Shown: positions 55,276 through 64,000 of the stretch, in pieces | How the letters are laid out: every line of letters starts with the position of its first letter | How positions within the stretch are numbered: the stretch's first letter is position 1 | NCBI GenBank assembly: GCA_003833135.1 | Contig: QZLH01000014.1 | Coordinates: 170,816-234,815 of the forward strand | Direction: 5' to 3' | Source of the DNA: Oehlia diaphana | Lineage: Eukaryota > Glomeromycota > Glomeromycetes > Glomerales > Glomeraceae | Length of the DNA: 64,000 bases | The notes under the pieces: model-generated | Told to the model about the DNA's origin: nothing | What the model saw: the letters and a program-made list of their open reading frames with translations, nothing else | Databases searched by the model: none | Made by a program: the position numbers and the translations under genes

Positions 55276-55775
55276 CTAACTTTTGTTTTATTCCATGTTT
55301 TTTTATGCTCAATGATAACTGATAGTCATAATCCATCTAATCAAATTTCCCATACACAGAAATACAGAGCTATCCAAACGAAGTAACTAATCGATTTTTT
55401 TATATGCATAGTTACAGCAACACACAATCCAACTAAATTTGGTATTATTAACTACAATCGCAATTATCGTAATGAATATTTTATAATTGTAGTACAAGTG
55501 ATACAGCATTTTTGGAAAAAAAGGGTTTATCTCGATCGTCAAAAAAACTTTAATTGGTGATCTTTAAATGACTATAGTTAAAAGTAAAATTCGTTATATA
55601 GTTCACTTATTCTTGAAATCATACAGTATCTAATACTAAATTATTATTATATGGTGTCAATGAAAGTAGTCAATTCAGAAATAGGAAATTTAGAAATCTA
55701 AGTTATCGGTGTATACATGCGGCGACTTATAATTACGCCATATACCTTCTCTTCCTTTTTTTTCCATAAATTTAA
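55276..55775. other. intergenic, no gene recognised
   Basis: Upstream side of BTB gene 3. No coding or repeat structure was identified. Confidence 0.4.
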
Positions 55776-56201
55776 TCACAGTCTTTTAAAAAGTTTAATA
55801 GAGAACAAAGGATTAACAAAATTAATAATAAAAAGTAAAATTTGATAAATATTTAAAAAAGGATAATCTCTTCTAGTATATTTAGCAATTATAATAATAA
55901 CATTATTATCTTCTGCTAATTCAATTTGTTTGAAGCTAAAAAATTCATTATTAAATATTCCTACATAATATTCCGGCTCTACTTTGAAAATTTTTGAACT
56001 TCCTCCTCTCAAATTTCTTTCAAATACGCATGTACTTTTCCACATTCCCATACCACAATTTGTTACTGTACTTCTATGTTTTCATTAACGAGAATTTGAA
56101 TGAAATCCAATATTACAAATTTTCTCCAATTAAAAAACTTCTCTTTAAATGTTTCACTTACCGTGAACTTATTAACCATGCTACGCTATCCGAACATGAA
56201 T
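55776..56201 (-). CDS. Possible small Cys-containing protein; first exon unresolved
   Basis: Two exons join in phase: 56201-56162 (SCSDSVAWLISSR, followed by GTAAGT) and 56073-55776 (STVTNCGMGMWKSTCVFERN then LRGGSSKIFKVEPEYYVGIF and FFSFKQIELAEDN). The acceptor before the second is CATAG. The product would be about 111 residues plus an N-terminus. An open frame at 56430-56615 starting MSAIILIKDMRNILILGSG may supply the start, but I could not fix its donor. The Cys and Trp pattern would suit an extracellular domain. I recognise no family with confidence. Confidence 0.35.
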
Positions 56202-56986
56202 CTGGTATTTGTTGATGTACATAAAAATTTAAATGTAGTCCGAATTCTTAAAATCAACAAAATACTGTGACATCTTAGGTTTTTTTTTAAAGAGTTCAAA
56301 TTCGTTTTTGTGAAAAATAAACATAAAGATACATATAATTTATATTCCCTAATCAAAAACATATTAGCCACTTACTATATTTATTACAGTAATTCACACT
56401 TTTTTGGGGCATCATATAAAGAATTTTGATTATGATTTAGATTCGCATTTTTGTTTGTGTTTACGGTAATAAATATTTACGCATTCTTTAAAGAATGTGG
56501 CCTCGTGATTTTTTAACGATCCTAAACAATAAAATCCTATACGGCATATTAAATTTGCACCGCTTCCCAAAATAAGAATGTTTCTCATATCTTTGATCAG
56601 GATTATCGCGCTCACTTAAAACAATAAGGAGAAGAATTTTCGAGATCTTTCATTTTGTGGAGAAGCCTTTTCATCATAAAATGCCTTTCACATATATACC
56701 TCCAAGACTCAACAATGGTCATCAAGGAGATATACTATAGTTAAGGAAAATACTTTTTATGAGTCTTGTGGTATTCAAACCGCCAAACCCTAAACATTTG
56801 CCACGACCAAATAACGTTCACCTTTTTTTGATTCAGTCAAGAAATAAATTATTAAACTTTACGAATTATGAAATTTATTATAGGGAAAAAAAGTATAAAA
56901 GGAGGTATAAGTTGACGATGTTGAAAGTTCAAAGAAAGTATTTTATTCTCTTTAAACATATACTTTTTTAATATACATGAAAATTC
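56202..56986. other. intergenic or unresolved 5' part of the small Cys protein
   Basis: Contains the 62-codon minus-strand frame at 56430-56615 discussed with the preceding candidate, and the 3' flank of BTB gene 4. Nothing else is clear. Confidence 0.35.
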
Positions 56987-58405
56987 TTAAATATGAGGTT
57001 GTATACGTAACTTACCACTTTGTCTTATTGAAACAACAGGACGAACTTCAGAAGAAATATTTGTCCATTCGGAAACATTTGGTCGTCTTATACCATTAAC
57101 TGAGAAAGAACATAATTTCTTTGTCATATCTAAATGAACGGTAACAATATCACTTTCTTTAAATCTTGCATCATACCATTTCCAGTCTTTCTTATGATAA
57201 ACGTAACCATCAGAACCAAGAACCCACCCACAATATCCATGATAATCTATTTCATTTTTATTAACATCCTCATCAATACTACATATGCCAATATAAATAA
57301 TTTTACTCAATTTGTTGATTACAATATCCCATTCATATAATCCGCTACCTTTAAAAATGATATCTCCAGTTCTAAATTTAACAGAATTTTGCAGCTGATT
57401 AACTTCAAGTTTAAATCCATCTTTTGAAATGTTTATACTCGTATCATCGGATTGTAACATCCATCTAAAAATAGGAATTCCTCGAATACATGCTAATTCA
57501 TTCGTTTCCAAATTTCTACTTCCTTGAGACTGAGACTGAGACTGAGACATTCGACGATAAGTATCCAATAATTTCTGTGTAGGAAATATATCCAAAGGTT
57601 CAACATACTTAGCGATTTCATATGATTCCATTCGACACAAATCAAGATAAGGAAGTAATGGTTTTAAATGATCTTTAATTTCTTGAATTACATTTGGTTC
57701 ATAATCCATATTAAATGGATAATTTTGCATCGTTGAATTTGTCTTTATAACTATTCTCTTAACCTTATTCATGGCATATTCCCAGATAGAAAATTCTGTA
57801 GTCGCAAAAGGTTTTCTAACTCTGAAAGTCTTACATAAAAGGTATTTTAATCCAAACAATGATAACGAGTCATCTATAGGAACTAATTTAATTTTTGCAA
57901 TCCAATCGACCAAAACCTGAGCCATCTCATTATCTGCATCTGTGGAAAATTTTTCGACAAACTGGGACAAAAGTTTTTTCCCTAAATCTTCATCTCTTTC
58001 TTCCAAAGATTGTTTAATAAAGTCTATAATACATTCCTGAAGAACATCTAATTCAAAATATGTTGCTGCATAATAAACTTCAACAACGTTTTCAACTGTT
58101 AATCTTTCTTTTTCAACTTTAGAAGTATATAAAAATTCAAGTAAAATATTCATTGCTGTTGAATTAATTTCGTAAAATTTAATATCATTATTAATTTTTC
58201 CACACTCATCAAAAATAAGTTTATTAAATACGTTGCAACGATTGGATAAGATGGCTTTACAAGCATTTATGACAACTTCATCTGAACATCTTAACTTAAT
58301 GTCAAAGAACCTTTTATCATAAAGTAGCTGTTTTAAATCATTTTCTAAGGATTTTCCTCTCAGAGAATTATTTTGATTTGCATCTGGTCTAGACGAAGCT
58401 GTCAT
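56987..58405 (-). CDS. BTB-BACK-SPRY protein 4
   Basis: 472 residues, single exon, start MTASSRPDANQNNSLRGKSL. BTB domain about residues 20-125 (FFDIKLRCSDEVVINACKAI, RCNVFNKLIFDE, LLEFLYTSKVEKE). BACK-like region about 128-245 (LLSQFVEKFSTDADNEMAQV, FGLKYLLCKTFRVRKPF). SPRY domain about 320-470 (GLYEWDIVINKLSKIIYIGI, GWVLGSDGYVYHKKDWKW, ending LRIQPHI). Between BACK and SPRY there is a short SQSQSQ run coded by a GACTGA-type repeat near 57525-57548. Closest to the copies at 47038 and 50241 (same LRIQPH ending). Confidence 0.88.
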   Translation of the reverse strand: MTASSRPDANQNNSLRGKSLENDLKQLLYDKRFFDIKLRCSDEVVINACKAILSNRCNVFNKLIFDECGKINNDIKFYEINSTAMNILLEFLYTSKVEKERLTVENVVEVYYAATYFELDVLQECIIDFIKQSLEERDEDLGKKLLSQFVEKFSTDADNEMAQVLVDWIAKIKLVPIDDSLSLFGLKYLLCKTFRVRKPFATTEFSIWEYAMNKVKRIVIKTNSTMQNYPFNMDYEPNVIQEIKDHLKPLLPYLDLCRMESYEIAKYVEPLDIFPTQKLLDTYRRMSQSQSQSQGSRNLETNELACIRGIPIFRWMLQSDDTSINISKDGFKLEVNQLQNSVKFRTGDIIFKGSGLYEWDIVINKLSKIIYIGICSIDEDVNKNEIDYHGYCGWVLGSDGYVYHKKDWKWYDARFKESDIVTVHLDMTKKLCSFSVNGIRRPNVSEWTNISSEVRPVVSIRQSGKLRIQPHI

Positions 58406-59609
58406 TATTAAGAAAATTTCACTTATTATTTCCCAAATTTTTTAAACAGAAAAAATGTGGTATAAACCTTTTTATTAAAATGCTTTGTAACACAATTAAA
58501 GCCCCAAAGATTTCAGCCTCATTTTAGCATATATGTATCGATTAAAATTATCTAATTTGCTCAAATTATTAGCAAAGAATTTTAATTATATCCTATAATT
58601 ATTTATAAAAATTTTCTTTATATTTTTGAAAAATCCAATTGTTTCTTGTGATATGTCAGAATGTCGCCCCCAAAACATTTTTTATAAAATTCATAGGTTT
58701 TGTCATTGTCATGTATCACGTGATCGACATAATTAAAATAAGCATATAAATTTTGATAACTAATTTATTTATTTATTTTTTTTTGTTAACTAGTACATTA
58801 AATTCATTTAGGAATTGAATATAACTTTAGTTAACTTTTTAACTACAGTTAAACCAGTGTGACTGTAATGATAAATCTCTGTACAATTACTATTAATAAA
58901 GTATACTATTTAATTGGTTAGTTTGTATTATTGAAATAGTGAAATTATAAATAAAGGTTAAATATTTAAAATATAAGACTTTTTTTAAAAAAAAGAAGTG
59001 TTTTTTTATGATTTATATACCATAAATTATATGAAAATCTATTGAAAAAATTTTGTAAAGAGATTTAATTATTAATAATAGTAAAATGTATATTAAGTAT
59101 TTGGTATAATAATGGCTATATATAACTGATTTATAGGAAAACTCTTTCCAATCATGTTCAGAACTATATTTTTAGAAAAAAAATTTTTTTTTATTTTTTT
59201 TTTTATTTTTATATATTAAGCCTTTTAATAATATACTTCAAGTATTTTACTTTATTAAAACCCTTTTCTTTAGTTTTTATTAAGTTTTTTTTTGTGTTTT
59301 TTTGGCTAAAATTTGTAATTTATTAGAGAAATATAATTTTACTGCCATTAGATTCATCTTGTTGAAATGATTCCAATGAACTACATTTTATCTTTTTCTG
59401 ATCACTGGATCAAAAGTTAGCAAACTGTCTAATTGGTAATTAATTGATGCCTGATTTTTCATTTTTCAACCTGTGCTACTTGGTATTCTTTTAGTGAATA
59501 CTGGCCATAATGGATTAATAGTTAATGCTATTTATAATTTTAATAAAAAATAACTTTTGCTATATTACTGGTTAATTTAACCTTTTTATTTCTTTACAGA
59601 AATTTAACA
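58406..59609. other. intergenic, no gene recognised
   Basis: Upstream of BTB gene 4, extremely AT-rich with long T runs (59178-59212). No coding structure seen. Confidence 0.4.
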
Positions 59610-59975
59610 TTTTTAATCAATATAGAATTAATATCATTAAGTTTATCTTAATGGTATTGTTTTGATATCATTTTAATATTATTTCAATATTGATTTAATA
59701 TTAATATGATACCAAAATAAAGTATTATTATTTTAATATCATATTGATATTAAATTAATATTAAAATGATATTGAAATGATAATTAAAATAACATTGAAA
59801 TGATATCTTTAAGTTAAATATGTTGTTTTGATGTCATTTCTATTATCATTTTAATATCATTTTAATACTATTTTAATATCATTTTGATATTAAAGTAATA
59901 ATATTTTAGTTTGATATTGTATTGATATTAAATTGATATTAAATTAATATCAAAATGATTTCAAAATGATATTAC
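59610..59975. repeat. ATATCATTTTAATAT palindromic satellite
   Basis: About 365 bp built from words AATATCATTTT and their complement AAAATGATATT in both orientations, at irregular 13-25 bp spacing. The sequence can pair with itself along much of its length. No coding potential. Confidence 0.75.
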
Positions 59976-60469
59976 TTAAAAACTTAAAGTTTCTGTAAGT
60001 TATTTTTTATGATTAGATTTTACATTCTAATTATGACTATCTTATTAGTTTTTAATTGTATAGTAAATTATATATATTATTGTAAAATGATCAATAGAAA
60101 TACTAATTTTTTTGATTTGTTAAACCATAAAATTACAAAATATTATAATATAATAGATTTTGTAATTACATATACAGGTCAAAAAAGAATCTATTATATA
60201 TATATTGGGTATCTACAGTATTAATATAGAAATGGGATATATCCTTGGATAGGATAGTCCAAAACAACTTAAATTTTTGGACAAGACTTGTAATGTCCAA
60301 AGACATCTAGAATATTTAAATTTATAATATAATGTAAATATAATTTTACTTTTTGATAATTTTTAACTATTTAATCTGAATTTAAAAAAGTATTTTTAAT
60401 AAAAATAAATTGGCAAAATTAAATTATTAGTATTTATAAATTTGTATTTTTTATTTTCTTTATTTTATT

Positions 60470-60854
60470 AAAAAGGAAATTCTAATTCTTTGAAAATTGA
60501 TTTTAATTTTCATTTGGCATCTGAATTAATTACCAGATGAGTAATTTTATTAGTTTCTATAAATATATCTAATTTGTCTGTTCATATTTTTCATTTTTGT
60601 TAGCTTTTTTTTCTAACATTTCTACTCATTTTTATAAATAATCTCCAAATTTATTTGCTAAATTAGTTAAATCATCATTTTCATTCTCTTTATTTTTATT
60701 TCTGAAATTTGTTCATTATTTTTTTTGATTTCTTCATTATTATTTAAATTATTTTTATTAACATCATTTATAATACTAAGTGGAGTTATTAAAGTAGAAG
60801 AAGTACTAGAATTAACTCGATGCTTTCATGTAATATTTGCTTTTAATTTACTCA
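60470..60854 (-). pseudogene. Relic of a transposase-like N-terminal region
   Basis: From an ATG at 60854 the minus strand reads MSKLKANIT, stop, KHRVNSSTSSTLITPLSI, then a Glu/Asn-rich stretch, and after a frame change DLTNLANKFGDY, stop, VEMLEKKANKNEKYE and LKSIFKELEFP. TGA occurs where the context suggests Trp (T-W-KHR, K-W-VEML, AK-W-KLK). I read it as the decayed start of a hAT-like element, separate from the larger relic beside it. Confidence 0.45.
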
Positions 60855-60954
60855 TAGCAAGAACTTTTAATAATTAAATATAAAGATAATAAAGTATTAG
60901 TATTTTAATATTAAAAATTTAATATTTATAATAAAAATAAAAATATCTTTGTTG

Positions 60955-62590
60955 ATTTGTCTGTAAGAAACCCATACAACTCTAAAGATGCTTAAGTTAT
61001 ATTTACACAAATTCCAAATAATCTACAAGTAACTAAACCTAATTTATTTGTAAATATTTCTGCAAAATACTAATATTTTCTAATATTTCTATTAAATTGC
61101 TTATATGTATCATAATTAAATAGATATTTTCCTAAACAAAAGTCATCAGATTCACGTAAAATTAAAGTTGCTTGCTGAAACCTAGGGGTTTAGACAAGAT
61201 GGCATTTTGCCGAAAAGTGAAATTCTGCCAAAACTATATTAAAGTTATATTAAAAAACTGGCAAAATTCTGGAGCAAAGCAAAACTGCCAAAACTTATTA
61301 TAAATGCTGAAAGCCTGAAACTGCTAAAATTCTGCTAAATTATAATAAATCTATAGTAAAATTTTGATAAAACTAATTATAAGATTTTGAAGAGGTTTAA
61401 GCAGGCAACCTTACATAAAATACAGATAGATTTTTTTTCAAACCATGCTTAATAATAGTAAGTGAGCCATTTACCAAATATAGTATAATTAATTTTAATA
61501 TTATCCTTGAATTGATTTATTTTATATTCAGAATGTAATAAGTATATACCAATAAAAGTATAGGCTGTTCCTAATTATTCTACTTGTTCTCTAATCTAAT
61601 TATTAATTTTATAACAAGTTAAGCATCTTCATAATTAGTCCAAAATTAAATAAGATATGCAAGATCATATACTATAATTTGCTTTATCTTGTTAAAGAAT
61701 ATTTAATATTTTACAATAAGAATATAATACTTCTACAATTATATTTAAATTATTTTAAAATATATTAGAATCAATAATTTCAAATATTTTTATTTTAATA
61801 TATAGTTGATTTAGGGCCTTAGATATCTCTAAAACAGGTCATAAGTCACACTTTTAATAAATTGCCTATTTTTTAAAAGCTCAAAAAATTGTTTTTTGCA
61901 AATATCTTAGCATTCAGTAGTCCAATTTTAATGAACTTTTTTAATTAAGTTAATAATCAATAAAATTAATTTAATAATATTAAATTATTAATTTATTTGT
62001 AAAGTTTGTGAATTCTTAAAAAACTTGTACATACTTCATAATACTATTCCACTAAGTTTCTCCTAAAATGCAATTATATAATATTTATCATAAGTTTCTT
62101 TTTACTGATCATGTAATTTTGTTATAAAGAACTTATTATTAGTATTTCTAAAATAAGTAGCAAGTTGAATTGCATGATTTAATATTGTTTTTAAATCTAT
62201 GGATTCTTTAAATATTTTAATACAAACATAATAAAAAAATAATATCTTTACTATTTGAGATTTTTAATTTTCACCTATATATTATAAAATTATTAATACA
62301 GAAAAAAATAAATAAATAAATATTATCTAGTTACAGCATATACATCTATACTATTTGTTACAATAGCACAAACCTTTATATTTTTATTTTTTTAATTCAT
62401 TAATCATGACTTCTATTTTTTCTATTACTTCAAGATGGGTTTCTCTTTCTGAAGTTTGAACTTGCTTTTTATACATAAAATCTTTTCTCTGATGTCATAA
62501 TTACAATACTCAATAATTGTTCATTTTTTACATTTGTTCAGCCATCAAATGTGAGAGTTATGTCAATTGGATCCTTTTTAAACATTATAA
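60955..62590 (-). pseudogene. Relic of a hAT-type transposase
   Basis: In minus-strand order: FKKDPIDITLTFDG, TGA, TNVKNEQLLSIVIMTS (62590-62440), matching the hAT motif FDGWTN with Trp turned to stop; near 62062-62045 LGETxWNS, matching the conserved TRWNS; and 61180-60960 with QQATLILRESDDF and GLVTCRLFGICVNITxASLE then YGFL, matching the C-terminal hAT dimerisation region. Many stops and frame changes make it inactive. A different repeat-like segment (61195-61345, GCCAAAACT/CTGCTAAA words) interrupts it. Confidence 0.6.
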
Positions 62591-63204
62591 CCCTAAGTAT
62601 TATATTTAATATATATAAATAATATAGATAAATAGGATATCAGTTGGATAAAGATAAATAATTAACTGGAGAATCACATGATAAGAAATCACGTAACATA
62701 GTCGTAGATAAATAATGGGAATCTTTAACATGTACTCTGGTATACAATATTATCCTGTCTTAAATATGATTAGTTCAATAATCATAACCACAAACCTTGT
62801 GCAACTTTGTCTTAAAAAATATTTTGTTTTGTGAAAAAATAAGAGTGAAAAAATTTAATTTCATATATAGCAAGAAAGAAAAAATCTATTTAACACTTAA
62901 TATGTTATATTTCAGTCTTTTCATCAGTTTATAATTTTATTTATTTTATTTGTACTTCATATGGGCTGATTCTTGAAATCTAATTTTTTTACATAAAAAT
63001 AATTTATTAAAGCAAATATAAATTATTATTTATATAAGAATAATAAATTTACATTAAATAATGCAAAAAAAACTAATTAATTATATAATTTTTAATTTTT
63101 TTTTAATATAAGATATCATTAAAATTTAATTGATCAAATATAACTCTCATGACAAAATCATTAATAATTTTTCGTAAAAATAAACTATGTAAATATATTT
63201 ATTT

Positions 63205-63740
63205 TCATTTGAAAGAGAAAATTAAGATCTATCTAATGAATAAAATCAAGTGAATTGAATAACTAGTTGTTCAGTAATCACGTTCAATATATTTATTAAA
63301 TTTTATCTAAATTTGATCATTAATTACTTCACATGTAGTAATTCAATTTGAATGATTTTTGCTTTCTAAGGTGATCACAACTTTTATCTCTTTTATCTTT
63401 AAATAATTCATTTAATATATGTAGATATTCAGGAATCATCAATTATATTATTAATATAAATTTTATTTTGATAAAGTCTGATATAAAAAAATTTATTAAA
63501 TACCTGTAGATGTAAGTTACATGAATGAATTTATATTCATTTGAAAGAGAAAATTGAGATCTATCTAATAAGCCTAAAATTAAATGAATTGAATCACTAG
63601 ATTGTGAATAATTACATTCAATATATTTATTTTTTATATTCATTTGAAAGAGAAAATTGAGATCTATCTAATAAGCCTAAAATTAAATAAATTGAATTAC
63701 TAGATTATGAATAATTACGTTCAATATATTTATTTTTAAT
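63205..63740. repeat. 103-bp repeat, two adjacent copies plus one diverged copy
   Basis: TTCATTTGAAAGAGAAAATT followed by GAGATCTATCTAATAAG and ending TTCAATATATTTATT begins near 63204, 63536 and 63639. The last two are 103 bp apart and nearly identical; the first is more diverged. No open frame of interest. Confidence 0.85.
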
Positions 63741-64000
63741 TTTTAAATTTGATTTGACTTTGATTATTAATTACGCCTCATCCAGTAATCCAATTTTTCT
63801 GATCTTTGATTCTTATGATAGAGCAAATTTTCAGCTTTCAAATGAATGTAAAATGATAATATTAGTATATCTCCAGAAATAATAATGCACGATTTTGTTC
63901 TCTGCATAAAGTTTGATCTGAAAATTTTATTTCTTACCAAAAAATGCTTCCATAAGAGAATCCCAAATTCTTTTACTTTATTTAAAAGATTTTATTTGGC
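63741..64000. other. intergenic to end of window
   Basis: AT-rich sequence with no recognised feature. Confidence 0.4.

Noticed and set aside
60470..62590. TGA read as tryptophan (altered genetic code or organellar DNA)
   Set aside because: The intact genes in the same window use TGG for Trp and end with ordinary stops, and the relics also carry TAA, TAG and frameshifts, so decay explains it better.
1..64000. CRISPR arrays, bacterial operons, tRNA and rRNA genes
   Set aside because: Repeats here are direct satellites, coding repeats or foldbacks without spacer arrays; genes have introns; no tRNA cloverleaf or rRNA core was recognised by eye, though a dedicated scan was not possible.

Overview
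The window is about 64 kb of very AT-rich eukaryotic nuclear DNA with short GT-AG introns, long poly(dA)/poly(dT) tracts and two assembly gaps (23073-23480 and 40651-41203). The gene content suggests an arbuscular mycorrhizal fungus of the Rhizophagus type: a cluster of MATA_HMG-like genes, a cluster of BTB-SPRY genes, a Sel1-repeat protein, a PB1-domain protein, large WD-like plus ion-channel proteins, and decayed copies of families expanded in that lineage. The organism is an inference; no rRNA, tRNA or other taxonomic marker was found.

Layout. 1-2.06 kb shows no gene. 2.06-4.17 kb is a direct array of three 703-bp units. 4.77-17.3 kb holds two paralogous five-exon genes on the minus strand (4771-9136 and 13441-17300), predicted to encode TRP-like ion channels with a long WD-like cytoplasmic N-terminus. 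They flank an eleven-exon plus-strand gene (10193-12748) for a sugar/inositol MFS transporter with a Cys-rich loop like proton/myo-inositol cotransporters. 20.0-22.0 kb is a Sel1-repeat gene. 23.6-24.8 kb is a five-exon PB1-domain gene. 26.3-28.9 kb is a broken multi-exon gene of a lineage-expanded family of unknown function. 29.8-30.1 kb is a two-exon PMP3/UPF0057 gene.

From 32.6 to 46.4 kb there are five HMG-box genes (one plus, four minus). Each has a conserved HMG box followed by a fast-evolving tail, and in four of them the tail is made of in-frame tandem repeats with different periods (12, about 39, 27 and 37 residues). Foldback (MITE-like) elements sit at or over the 3' ends of several of them, and in two genes the foldback tip supplies the last codons and the stop. 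Between the third and fourth HMG genes lies an unexplained array of exon-like cassettes spaced about 100 bp apart (39.48-40.28 kb).

From 47.0 to 58.4 kb there are four intact BTB-BACK-SPRY genes and one broken copy, all on the minus strand. 58.4-64 kb has no intact gene. It contains a palindromic ATATCATTTT satellite, relics of hAT-type transposases with stop codons at conserved tryptophans, and a 103-bp repeat.

The multi-exon models were built by hand. Exon boundaries were accepted only where splice sites, codon phase and paralogue comparison agreed. Biologically, the window is two tandemly expanding families (putative HMG regulators and putative BTB substrate adaptors) beside membrane-transport genes, in repeat-rich, locally misassembled DNA.
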